64,000 nucleotides of DNA from Lepus europaeus (Eukaryota; Chordata; Mammalia; Lagomorpha; Leporidae): the NCBI RefSeq assembly GCF_033115175.1, contig NC_084831.1:77881502-77945501 (forward strand). The letters are read 5' to 3'. Position 1 is the stretch's first letter. Each line of letters begins with the position of its first letter. The notes below the pieces were generated by a model, which saw nothing but the letters and a program-made list of their open reading frames with translations, did no database searches and was not told the DNA's origin. Shown here piece after piece: positions 35,105-48,991 of the stretch. A program made the position numbers and the translations under genes.

Positions 35105-35383
35105 GGTGGACACTTTGGACACTTGGCACCGCTGTCAAGACACTGCCTGAAATGTCTCCATCCTATATACAGTGTCTGGATTCAAGACTCAGCACCTCTT
35201 CTGTTTGCAGCTTCCTGCTAATGGGCACCCTGTGAGACAGCAGTGATGCCTCAAGTACTTGTGTCCCTACCACCCACATGAGAGACTTGAACTGAGTTCT
35301 GGGGTCCTGGCTTTGGATTGGCCAAGCCCCAGCTGCTCTAGGCATTTGGGAAACAAACCAGCAGATACAGGATCTCTCTCTCT
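35105..35383 (+). mobile_element. Old CSINE
   Basis: A diverged plus-strand copy without its own A tail. It meets the next copy tail-to-tail. Confidence 0.7.
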
Positions 35384-35644
35384 ATTTATTTGATAGGCAG
35401 AATTTACTAAGAGAGATCTTCCATCTTCTGGTTCACTCTCCCAAAAGGCTGCAAAGACCAGGGCCCAGGGCCAGGACCTTCTTCCGGTCTCCCACATGGG
35501 TGCAGGGGCCTAAACACTTGGGCCATCCTCCACTGCTTTCCTAGGCACATTGGAAATGGAGCATCCAGGACTCAGACCAGCACCCTAATGGGATGCAGGT
35601 GTCATAGGCCATGAATTTAACTGCTATGCCACAGCACTAGCCCC
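35384..35644 (-). mobile_element. CSINE (older type), shortened
   Basis: A reverse copy with short internal losses. It forms an inverted pair with the previous element. Confidence 0.78.
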
Positions 35645-35937
35645 ACAAAGATAAATTTTTTAAAGGGGTATGTTTGATGCCAAAAATTAACCCATATTGG
35701 TTTTTCATAATACTTATTTTCCATAAACTTTGAAGACACTGCATAGACATTCATCTCACTGTAGCTTCAAATTTGGAAACAAATCTTTATTATTCAATGA
35801 AATACAACTAATGATACAACTACTAGAACTTCATGAAAAATGTTTTATGAAATAAGTTTTTAAATGTTTTTATAAAGCAGAATGAAAAACTCCACATACC
35901 CTTATTCTTTAAAAGTAAAAATATTATAAAGAAATGT

Positions 35938-36245
35938 GGGCCAGCACCGTGGCATAGTGGGTAAAACCACCGCCTGCAGCAGCATCCCATGTGGGCACTG
36001 GTTCAAGTCCTAGTTGCTCTGCTTCTGATCTAGTTTCCTGCTAATATGCATGGGAAAGCAACAGAAGATGGCCCAAGTCCTTGGGCCCCTGTACCCACAT
36101 GGGAGACCTGGGAAAAGCTCCTGGCCAGCTCAGGCCATTGTGGCTATTTGGGGAGTGAACCAGCAGATGGAAGACCTCTCTCTGTTTCTCCCTCCCTCTT
36201 TCTAGCTTTCTAACTGTGCCTTTCAGATAAATCTTTTTTAAAAAA
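35938..36245 (+). mobile_element. CSINE
   Basis: A plus-strand copy. 'aaaaatattataaagaaatg' (35918-35937) and 'aaaaatataaggaaatg' (about 36247-36263) look like a TSD. Confidence 0.87.
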
Positions 36246-36263
36246 ATAAAAATATAAGGAAAT

Positions 36264-36985
36264 GCAATTCTGTTAACAGTGGTATTTCTAAGTGTGCTGC
36301 ATGATGGTAATTTCTATTTTTCTTGTACCATGTTATTTTTAATTATGAAAAGCTACATTTACAAGTATGAAATCCTCAAAGTATTACAAGTATGAAAACT
36401 CCATGTATATCCTACATACATGCCTAGGACAGTAGATATCAGATGTATAACATAGGCGCTTTAAGAAATTCAAGTTCTATGGCGATACTTCAGACCTAGT
36501 AAATTCTAAGTTGTATTTTACAAGGTGGTTTGTGGATAAGTTCAAGTTTAAGAAGCAATACTTCTATATTCAAATATTCTGTCCTTGACCCAAACTACTT
36601 CAAATCATAATAGCCACGAAGCTTTTTTGTTATGCTGCAGGGATAATGGAATAATATCCATTGTTTTACTTTGAAATCTGTATTATTATCCCAACCATAT
36701 TTGTAAACTTGACCAAGTTATTTAAAGAAAGAAAAATACTGACAGCTGCCCAGGCTTCTTAACAGTATTCTGTGTCAAATGAAAATAAACCACTTTACTT
36801 TGCACTTTTGTAAGGCAAATACAATAGGACCTGAGTTTAAAAACAATCTGTAAAAATACAAAGTTTCCAAAAACTGCCAGAAAGAATTAACTATGGGCCA
36901 GTGTATTTCATTCTATAACTTCCTGTACACTCCCAAGTCCACAAAGCTTTACTGGGGAGTACACAACCATGTAACAAGATGTTTT
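36264..36985. other. GNG5 3' UTR intron stretch, nothing recognised
   Basis: Unique-looking AT-rich DNA. Confidence 0.4.
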
Positions 36986-37001
36986 AGAAAGCAGCTTCCT
37001 G

Positions 37002-37320
37002 GGGCCAGCACTGTGGCATAGTGGGTAAAGCTGCCACCTGCAGTCCTGGCATCCTATGTGGGCACTGGTTTGAGTCCTGGCTGTTCCACTTCTGATCCAG
37101 CTCTCTATTATGGCCTGGGAAAGCAACAGAAGATGGCTCAAGTCCTTGGGCCCTTGCACCCGCGTGGGAGATCTGGAAGCAGCACCTGGCTCCGGGTCAG
37201 TGCAGCTCTGGCCCTTGTGGCCACCTGGGGAGTGAACCAGTGGATGGAAGACCTCTCTCTCTCTCCCCTTCTGCCTCTCTGTAACTCTGCCTTTCAAATA
37301 AATAACTAAATCTTAAAAAA
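37002..37320 (+). mobile_element. CSINE with exact 16-bp TSD
   Basis: Duplication 'agaaagcagcttcctg' at 36986-37001 and 37321-37336. Confidence 0.95.
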
Positions 37321-37363
37321 AGAAAGCAGCTTCCTGAACTTTTTAAGTCAAACCACTGGTAAG

Positions 37364-37643
37364 GGATATATTTATTTGAAAGGTAGAGTTACAGATAGAG
37401 AGGGAGAAGCAAAAGATCTTTGGTTGGCTGGTTCACTCCCTAAATGGCAGCAACAGCTGGGGCTGGCCTAGAAGCCAGGAGCTGCTTCTAGGTTTCCCAT
37501 GTGGGTGCAGGGGCTCAAGGACCTGGGCCATCTTCTGTTGCTTTCCCAGGCCATTCGGAGCAGCTGGGACCTGAACCCGGAGCCTGTATGTGACGCCAAC
37601 ATTGCAGAACAAGGCTTAACCTGTTAGGCCATAGTGCCAGCCC
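37364..37643 (-). mobile_element. CSINE (older type)
   Basis: A reverse copy with small deletions. Confidence 0.82.
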
Positions 37644-37715
37644 TAAGTCTTTTTAAAGCAGTAGCTTAATTTTGCTATTCATGGGTCAACACTAGTGAAT
37701 ATGCACTCCAAGAAC

Positions 37716-37926
37716 ACTTCAAAAAAGCACATACAAAAAATGGAATTAAAAGTGTAATTTGACCTCCCCCACCCCGGAATTTTGAAATCCATACAAATGA
37801 AGGGGGTCTTAAAATAGTTCAGGGACAATGTGTATTATGAAAAAACTCCATGTATTCAAGAAAGAATTTCTGCACCAAAAATTATCTTTTAATTCCACTT
37901 TCTACAACTTTTTTGACATACCCTCA
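37716..37926. mobile_element. Short inverted-repeat element (MITE-like DNA transposon)
   Basis: The left arm 37716-37760 and the complement of the right arm 37877-37926 align over about 45 bases, both carrying TCAAAAAAG and the perfect word TGGAATTAAAAG. The core is about 115 bases and non-coding. Total length is about 210 bases. The family is not identified; a Tc1/mariner-like origin is a guess. Confidence 0.55.
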
Positions 37927-38715
37927 TAATAAGGATTTATGAAAGATTATATCCTTAAATTATACAAAGCAGGTTTTTGGTCATATCTCTTTTGAACAAC
38001 CATATTTTGCATGCAGGGCATCTGACCTGGAAGGTACAAATTAACATATAGGAACATGCCTTAGTAATACACTAAAGCTAGCAAGTCTTTAGTTTCTTAA
38101 TCCTTTGAAGTCCAGTCCACTACCTATTCGCCACCATGAACTCAAATACTTCATTTTTCTCATTTTACCTTTGTCCAACAAATGAGAAAAAGTAAAACTC
38201 TTAACTCTATATTCCAAATGCCTAAATCATGCTGGCTTATTCAACTCCTGATTTTCTTTGGCATTCCCAATTCTCAATTCTGTATTATCCAAACAGCTGA
38301 GTTCTATTAGAACAGAAACATCAGATTTAATATAAATTAATTGGTAGTTACTTAAAAATCATCCCTATAAACATTGCAGGTATTTTTAAAACTGTCTGAA
38401 TTATTTGTTACACACACAAAAATTAAACTATCCCTCAGGGACTCCAAAATTAATATGCCATTTTAGGGCAATATTATAAAAAATAGCACATGGCTTGTCT
38501 CAGTACTGAAACTGTGTTTTAGGAATGCTATTATTAATTCCTCTATTTAATTCTTTTAATGATTAAAAAACTGTTTTTGACTACTGAAATACCAAGTTTC
38601 ATCAATCCTCACTTTCCTTACAAAACAGAAGAAGTCTATAAACTTGGAGTGCCAAGAGACTTGACTACTCATCCCTACACTGTTTGTTTTGTTTTGTTTT
38701 TTTAAGTAAACTTAC
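37927..38715. other. GNG5 3' UTR intron stretch, nothing recognised
   Basis: Unique-looking sequence up to the GNG5 exon 2 donor. It has a TTTTG-rich patch near 38,685-38,702. Confidence 0.4.
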
Positions 38716-38728
38716 CTCTGAAGGATTC

Positions 38729-41627
<2,899 letters not shown>

Positions 41628-41849
41628 GGCACAGGCGAGACGGGGGGGGCCCGAAGCGTCGGTCACGGGTCGGAGGGTCGGAGAGTCCGCGGGGCCAGAC
41701 GGCGGGCTGCCGGGGGCGGGGCTCCGAACTTTGTGTCTAAGTTTCCGGTTCTGTGCCTGGCGACTCCACCCTCGGCACGCATGCGCGCCGCCCGCCGCGC
41801 CGGCCCGAGCGGGAGCGCGAGCCGGGGGGAGGGGCGGGGGCAGGGTGGA

Positions 41850-41943
41850 GCGGCCGGTGGGCGCGGCGGCGGCGGCGGCTGGAGGCGCTGCCGGACGCCC
41901 AGCCTGCGCTCCTCCCCTCTCCGGCGAGGCTAGTTTGGGAGAG
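41850..41943 (+). other. SPATA1: Inferred non-coding first exon of SPATA1
   Basis: A strong plus-strand donor GAG|GTAAGG lies at 41943/41944 inside the CpG island. The first coding exon of SPATA1 (48854-49027) starts with an acceptor, so an upstream exon is needed. The exon start shown is arbitrary. Confidence 0.35.
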
Positions 41944-42492
41944 GTAAGGGAAGAGCTCGTCGTTAGCCGCCGAGGCCCGAGAAGGGCTCCGAAGAGGCCA
42001 CGTGACGGACTCAGAAGTTTGAGGGAGTTTCTCAGAGGCCTGGTGGCGGGCTGACGAGGGAGTCCCGGTCTCCCTCCCGGAGTTTTCGGTGGAGGCCTAG
42101 GGAAGGAAAAGGGAGAGAAGGCTTAGAAACGACAGGCGTAGGCGTTACATGTGCGTGGCGCGAGGCACCCGCACTCCAGGCGGTCTTCCAGGAGCCGTTT
42201 GTCCAACGGGCGTCCTCGGCCGTTGGACACCCCCCCCCCCCAACTCCGCCCGAAGCCCCAACCCACCGACGGGATCCGGGCGGTCCGGGAGCGGGGACTG
42301 TGATTGGCTGGAGAAAAGAGGATCGCTTCGTGGTTTGACTTTTGTCACCTCCCGGTTCTGGAAGAGAGAGTGGCCCAAGATGAAACCGTCTCCTCTGTTA
42401 GCCATTTCACTTGGGAAACGAACCCTTCTTGTACTTTTTGTGTTTGGGGAGTTTGCTCTGCTGTATTCCGGTTGTAATTTATTACCTCCTGG

Positions 42493-42790
42493 GCCAGCGT
42501 TGTGGCCTACCAGGTTAAGCCGCCTGCAAGTCCATGCCAGTGAGAGTCCCTGCTGCTCCACTTCCGATCCAGCTCCCTGCTGATGTGCCTAGGAAAGCCG
42601 TGGAGGATGGCCAAAGTGCCTGGGCCCCTGCCACCCACGTAAGAAATCTGGACGAAGCTCTTGGCTCCTGGCCCCACCTGGCCGGTGCAGCCATCTGGGA
42701 ATGTACCAGTGGATGGAAGATCACACTGTCTTTCCCACTCTCTGTGTATCGCTGACTTTAAAAAGAATAAATAAATCTTTAAAAAAAAAT
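42493..42790 (+). mobile_element. CSINE (older type)
   Basis: A plus-strand copy just outside the CpG island. The flanks 'ttattacctcctgg' (about 42479-42492) and 'cattatctcctgctgg' (42791-42806) resemble a TSD. Confidence 0.83.
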
Positions 42791-43037
42791 CATTATCTCC
42801 TGCTGGAAACCGATCCCCAAAGGAGTTTTCAGGAGACAAAGAGCAATAGGCGTTAACCAAAAAAATAGGCTTAGCCAGCTCACGAGTCCAGTGTTCCAGA
42901 GCTCGGTTAGGCAGGCTATCTTTGAAGATACTGATATTTCTCAGTAAGCTAAATAATTTCATCATTAGTTAATTTTAGTTTTGTATAGTGAGGAGAGCAC
43001 ATACCGTTTGCTCCAGGTCAACAAAATGTATATATTT

Positions 43038-43369
43038 TTTCTTTTTTTTTTTTTTTTGACAGGCAGAGTGGACAGTGAGAGAGAGAGACAGAGAGAAAGG
43101 CCTTTTTCCATTGGTTCACCCTCTAATGGCCGCTGCGGCCAGCACATTGCGCTGATCCGAAGCCAGGAGTCAGGTGCTTCTCCTGGTCTCCCTTGCAGGT
43201 GCAGGGCCCAAGCACTTGGGCCATCCTCCACTGCACAACCGGTCCACAGCAGAGAGCTGGACTGGAAGAGGGGCAACCGGGACAGAATCCGGTGCCCCTA
43301 CCGGGACTAGAACCCGGTGTGCCGGCGCCACAAGGTGGAGGATTAGCCTATTGAGCCACGGCGCCGACC
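43038..43369 (-). mobile_element. CSINE (young type) with TSD
   Basis: The flanks 'aaaatgtatata' are at about 43024-43035 and 43370-43381. It carries the duplicated B-box region. Confidence 0.92.
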
Positions 43370-43478
43370 AAAATGTATATACTAAGTAGTCTATTTCAGT
43401 TCACAAATGTAATGTTAAGTTTAATACTCTACTTAATTCATACAATGAATGTAATGACAGAGGTTAGAAAAAAGGGCT

Positions 43479-43767
43479 GGGGGCCAGTGTTGTGGAATAG
43501 AGGGTAAAGCTGTTACCTGCCAGGCTGGCATCCGGTATGGGCACTACTTCCCATCCAGCTCCCTGTTAATGGCCTAGAAAAAGCAGCAGAAGATGGCCCA
43601 GATGCTTGGGCCCTGTTGCCCATCTGAGAGACCAGGAAGATGCTGCTCTTGGCTTTGGTCTGGCTCAGCCCAGTCCTTGTGGCCACCTGAGGAGTGAACC
43701 AGCAGATGGGAGATTGCTCTGTCTCATCCTCTCTCTGTAACTCTGACTTTCAAATAAATCTTTAAAG
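43479..43767 (+). mobile_element. CSINE (older type), lacking part of the B-box segment
   Basis: A plus-strand copy in which about 25 bases after the B-box start are missing (near 43545). Confidence 0.8.
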
Positions 43768-44806
43768 GAAGAAAGGGAGGGAGGGAAAGAGAAAGACAGG
43801 CTTGAATTCAGGCTCTACCACTGAACTACAGTATCCTTGGACAAGCCACTAGACCATCCCTGAGCCGGTTTCCTCTCTTGCAAATGAAATAATGAAGCTT
43901 ACTTGCTGAGATTGCTTTTGAGAATGATATGAAATGATTTCTGTAAAGAAGATGAAAGACATATCAACAAATAATGTTTCTTTCTTTTCCCCGGTGGTGT
44001 TTTAAATTATTTCTTGGTGCTTTGTTGACTGTGCAACACCACTGAAATCTCATTCATATTTTATAGATTTGTTAGGTTAAACACATAAATGTGTACTCAA
44101 TGTCCAATTTTAAGAACCGTGGGATGGAAAGGATTTCAGGGAATATATGATCCAGTCTGTTTGGTGGGCAAGAATATTGGAGAATAAGCAAAGCCTATAT
44201 TGTATGTGGGCTGAAGCAAAAAATATTTTTTTTCTTTTTTTTTTAAACTACTGCATTGAGGAACTAAAAAACAGATTCCTGTCTCAAAAACCAGATATTA
44301 TCTTGGTTTTTGTAGTATGTGTCTAATAAAGGATTTGATTTAGGATAGGAAAAAAGAACATGTAGTTCACTTCCATTTCAGCATGTTGAAGTTACAATTT
44401 TTTTTAAAAAGGAGGTGTTCTTTGTCTACAATGGTCTAAAATATTTTAAAGATCTTAGCAACTATACAGACGTGTAAGTTCACATTTCAGTTGATTGAAG
44501 AAAGCTCTGTTGTAAAAACAATTTGTTACCAACAGAATCTTTATAACAGTGAATCACAAAAAAAAACTAAGAAGTATGTCATTTTGTGTTCTATCAGCAC
44601 AGCATTGTCATTTAAATTTACCTGCACCTTCTTCACTCAGTGATCATAAGTTCTTTAATTGAAAGGGCCCTGAGACCAAAGAAAGACACACACATATCCA
44701 GGATTATACAGAATAAATTGGTTAGGGACTTAAAAATGAACATGTGATCCTGGGTGGCCACAAAACAGTGAATACTCACAGTATGAGTCAGGAGGAAAAG
44801 GATTTT
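43768..44806. other. Probable SPATA1 intron 1 stretch, nothing recognised
   Basis: AT-rich unique-looking DNA. It starts with a GA-rich tract (43768-43798). Confidence 0.4.
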
Positions 44807-45128
44807 TTTTAAAAAAAGATTTATTTATTTGAAAGAGTTACATAGAGAGGAGCGGCAGAGAGAGAGAGAGAGAGACATCTTCCATCTGATGGTTCACTCC
44901 CCAGATGACTGCAATGGCCAGAGCTGCACCGATCTGAAGCCAGGAGCCAAGAGCTCCCTCCGGGTCTCCCATGCAGGTGCAGGAGCCCAAGGACTTGGGC
45001 CATCTTCCACTGCTTTCCCAGGCCATAGCTGGATTGGAAGCGGAGCAGCCAGGCCTCCAACTGACACCCATATGGGATGCCAGCGCTTCAGACCACGATG
45101 TTAACCCACTGTGCCACAGTGCTGGCCC
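44807..45128 (-). mobile_element. CSINE
   Basis: A reverse copy with a GA run. The words 'aaaggatttt' and 'caaggatttt' beside it suggest a TSD. Confidence 0.87.
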
Positions 45129-45145
45129 CAAGGACAAGGATTTTA

Positions 45146-46037
45146 TAGAAAAAAAGTGGCCTTTGGCTAATGAGTATACCAGGGCTTTGTCAAGAAATAC
45201 TAATATACAGGCATCAGATATGAACAACAGGTTATCTCAGCAAATTTATCTCAGTATTTGGGAAGACTCAGGATTACCTAAAGGGCAAGATGACAAGTAC
45301 CAACTACCAAGATAGCTATGGTGAAGTCAAGCTGGATCCCTGCAACTGGAGTATCAATTAATTTTTAAACTTGAATATAGAAAGAACTAAGGAAATTTGG
45401 TTATAGGAAACAACAAAAGGATAAAAGTTACATAGTAAAGGGGTCTTAAGACTTTGTTGTATTTTTTGCTCAATATAGCTCAATGTCTATAGATACTATA
45501 ACCAATTTTCATTGAAATGTTATATAACCCATTAATTTTAAAAATTACAATAGTTTGTTACCTTCCTGTATTATCCTTTATCACCAGACAAGTGTACGAT
45601 TCAAAAACTTCATATTCCTTCCTAGAGAAAGAGATGTGGGGGTAGTATTCTTTCTACGTCTGCTTATAAATTCATGTTAACTTTCATTTTGTGTCAAAAT
45701 CAAACTGACTAGTACTTATAATCAAGAAGAATGAGACAAGATTTTGCATTCTATATTCAACTCTGAGTATACTTGAAACTGAATCATTTTCAATCTTGTC
45801 TATTTTTGGAATATAAGCGTTGAGACTCTCTAACCAGACATTGAAATACCATTTTTGAAAAGAATCATTGTAATGTACAATGCTAGGCAACAAAATATCT
45901 CTATTGCTTTGAAAACAAGAAACAAATTTTTGTAGTTAGGTAAACAGAAATTTGGTTAAGTGTCCTGTTTCTATTGTATGGTTATAAAAACTTTACTCAA
46001 AAGAACTTGAAGGAATATAGGAAAAAGAGAATGCATT
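45146..46037. other. Probable SPATA1 intron 1 stretch, nothing recognised
   Basis: Unique-looking AT-rich DNA without repeats I can name. Confidence 0.4.
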
Positions 46038-46051
46038 TTATAATTCCTTTT

Positions 46052-46367
46052 TTAAAAAAACGATTTATTTATTTGAAAGGCAGAGTTACAGAGAGGCAGA
46101 GATGGGGGGGCATCCATCCTCTGGTTCACCCCCCAATTGGCCATAACAGCCAGAACTGGGCCAATCTGAAGCCAGGACCCTGGAGCTTCTTCCAGGTCTC
46201 CCACGTGGGTGCAAGGACCCAAAGATTTGAGCCATCTTCTGCTGCTTTCCCAGGCCATAGCAGAGAGTTGGATCAGAAGTGGAAGAGCCAGGACTCAAAC
46301 CGGCACCCATAAGGGATACCAGCACCGCAGGTGGTGGCTTTACCTGCTATGCCACAGCGCTGGCCCC
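46052..46367 (-). mobile_element. CSINE with exact 14-bp TSD
   Basis: Duplication 'ttataattcctttt' at 46038-46051 and 46368-46381. Confidence 0.93.
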
Positions 46368-46522
46368 TTATAATTCCTTTTCTGACATAGATAATAATTC
46401 TATATTATTCTGTTACTCTGAGAGACCTCTCCCACTCTAAAATGCTGTGCATATCCTGAGAAAATCCAAAATCCAAGTAAGCTATTTTGTCTATACTAGA
46501 ATCTGTATGTAAAATAAACTTT

Positions 46523-46835
46523 TTCTTTAAGATTTATTTATTTGTTTGAAAGAGTTACACAGAGAGAGAAGGAGAGGTCTTCTATCTGCCCGTTCACTCC
46601 CCAATTGGCTGCAACGGCTGGAGCTGCGCTGATCTGAAGCCCGGAGCCAGGAGCTTGTTCTGGGTCTCCCATGTGGGTGCAGAGGCCCAAGAAGTTGGGC
46701 CATCTTCTATTGCTTTCCCAGGTCATAGCAGAGAGCTGGATTGGAAGTGGAGCAGCCGGGACTCGAACTGGCGCCCATATGGGTTGCTGGCGCTGCAGGC
46801 GGCAGTTTTACTCGTTATGCCACAGCACCAGCCCC
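46523..46835 (-). mobile_element. CSINE with TSD
   Basis: 'aaaataaactt' is at 46511-46521 and 46839-46849. Confidence 0.9.
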
Positions 46836-47033
46836 GGAAAAATAAACTTCATTCCTCAATTGGTTCTACAAATGTAAGGATTATAATTGCTTAAGGGCTT
46901 TGGAGTACCTTCACAGGCATTTTAATCTGTTTACCTAAAACAGGTAACCTTTTAAATGGTTTAGAACTTTATTTAAAGCTTGATTAACCATGAACTAGAT
47001 GGAGCAGAACTCAGGAAATGGATAAAACCTGGA

Positions 47034-47327
47034 TTTTTTTTTTTTTTTCTTTTAAGGCAGTTACAGAGAGAGGGAGAGATCTTTTGTCTGCTGGTTCACT
47101 CCCTAAATGGCTGCAATGGCCAGGTTGGGCCAGGTTGAAAGCCACGAGCTTCATCTGGGTCTCTCACATGGGTGGCAGGAACCCAAGTCCTTGGCCCATC
47201 TTCTGCCTTCCCAGGTACATTAACAAAAAGCTGAATTGGAAGCAGAGCAGCTGAGACTCTTAACTGCTCTCATAAAAGATGCTGGCATTACAGGCAGCAG
47301 TTTAGCCTGCTACACAATACTGACTCC
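47034..47327 (-). mobile_element. Old CSINE
   Basis: A diverged reverse copy. The flanks 'cctggatttt' and 'tctggattta' (47331-47340) suggest a decayed TSD. Confidence 0.78.
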
Positions 47328-47405
47328 AATCTGGATTTATCCTGATCAGATAGACCTTAAGCCTAGATGATTTAAGAATTAGGAATTGTGTTAAGAAATA
47401 CTCCC

Positions 47406-47757
47406 GGGCCGGCGCCGCGGCTCAGTAGGCTAATCCTCCGCCTGCAGCGCCGGCACACCGTGTTCTAGTCCCGGTCGGGGTTCTGGATTCTGTCCCGGTT
47501 GCTCCTCTTCCAGGCCAGCTCTCTGCTGTGGCCCGGGAATGCAGTGGAAGATGGCCCAAGTGCTTGGGCCCTGCACCCGCAAGGGAGACCAGGAGAAGTA
47601 CCTGGCTCCTGGCTTCGGATCAGCGCGGTGTGCTGGCCTCAGCGCGCCGGCCGCAGCAGCCATTTGGGGGGGGGGGGGCGGTGAACCAACGGCAAAGGAA
47701 GACCTTTCTCTCTCTCTCTCTCTCACTGTCCACTCTGCCTGTCAAAAAAAGAAAACA
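47406..47757 (+). mobile_element. CSINE (young type) with TSD and G12 run
   Basis: The flanks 'aagaaatactccc' (47393-47405) and 'aataaatactccc' (about 47759-47771) match. The body holds an expanded G run (47666-47678). Confidence 0.92.
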
Positions 47758-47771
47758 TAAATAAATACTCC

Positions 47772-48180
47772 CATCATCTGTCACAAGCTTGACTATATTC
47801 TGATTGCTTTTTCCAGAGTTTCCCTATCACTTTTTGCATTACTTGAGCAATCAAGTAATAAGAGTTTGAGCTGCAAAGGATCTTAAAGAATCCAAGTCAT
47901 TTACTTTACAGATTAATTTAGACCAATCAGTGGTCTCATAGGTTACACAGAACTAGCAATCTGATTTTCTGGATGCCAATCCACTTGATTACCTAGTGTG
48001 AAATTCTGTTGTATTGGTATGTTTAAACATAGGCCATGTAAGAGTTCCAATTTTAATTTTTATTTAGAACTTTTTAAAGTCCTTTGAGCATCTCTTTGTA
48101 GAACCTATTGTCTGATCAGGAAATAAAGGTCACCAGAATCTTGGTTTCTAGGCAATAGGTAGGTATTAGAAATTAGTAAA
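47772..48180. other. Probable SPATA1 intron 1 stretch, nothing recognised
   Basis: Unique-looking DNA. 48,355-48,850, on the other side of the SINE fragment below, is likewise anonymous up to the T23 tract before SPATA1 exon 2. Confidence 0.4.
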
Positions 48181-48354
48181 CTGAAGCGCCGGCATCCAAT
48201 GTGGGCGCCAGTTCGAGTCCCGGCTGCTCCTTTTCCGATCCAGCTCTCTGCTATGGCCTGGTATAGCAGTAGAAGATGGTCCAAGTCCTTGGGCCCCTGC
48301 ACCTGTGTGGGAGACCCAGAAGAAGCTCCTGGCTCCGGGCTTTGGATCGGCGCA
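48181..48354 (+). mobile_element. CSINE fragment missing both ends
   Basis: It begins inside the tRNA-like head and stops in the body before the CT-rich stretch. The retained 174 bases are little diverged. Confidence 0.85.
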
Positions 48355-48991
48355 AAATAGCAAAATATGTACTGATCACAAGTCTGTTAAAATTCATCAG
48401 TTTACTTGGTTATACAGATGCTCCTGACCTTATGATGGGGTTATGTCCAGATAAACCTGTCCTAAGTTAAAAATATTGTAAGTTGAAAATGCATTTAGTA
48501 CATCTAATTTCTTGAACATGAAACCTTAATAGAATAGAGCATTGATTGTTTAACTTTGTAATCACATGGTTGCCTGGTGAAGAAAATATAGTGCCTCACA
48601 TTACCAGCCCAGGAAAAAAATCAAAATTCAAAATTTAAGATTTCTGTGGAATATCACTTTCATACCATTGTAAATTTGGGGCTTTATAGAGTGTGTATTC
48701 ATTTCATTGCAGTTACCAGCTCTATTTATCAGTGTATTATTTTTAAATTAGAATAATAATAACAGTATAAACATTCCTGTTTTCATTTTGAGTGTATTGT
48801 AAATCTTTTGTCCTTTCTTTTTTTTTTTTTTTTTTACTTTTTGAACAAATCAGAGACCAGAAATGAGTGGAATGCTACCTTAAAAAGCCAAAAGTCTATT
48901 TTAACTTTTGTTTGATACCATTTAAATGAAGAAAGAGAAAAAAAATCCCAAAATTTCAGCTGATGACTGTCCCGTTCAGACACTGGTAAAG

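Larger units (their letters stand above)
35055..35738. mobile_element. Inverted-repeat DNA transposon remnant, split by two SINEs
   Basis: The left arm 'tcaaaaagttcatggaaaag' (35061-35080) is matched by the complement of the right arm near 35,710-35,735 ('ttttccataaactttga'). Two CSINEs fill the middle. It is related to the element at 37,716-37,926. Confidence 0.45.

Noticed and set aside
42145-42583. Opposing 138- and 144-codon frames right of the CpG island
   Set aside because: No recognisable protein; the frames run into a SINE and are probably chance frames in GC-rich sequence.
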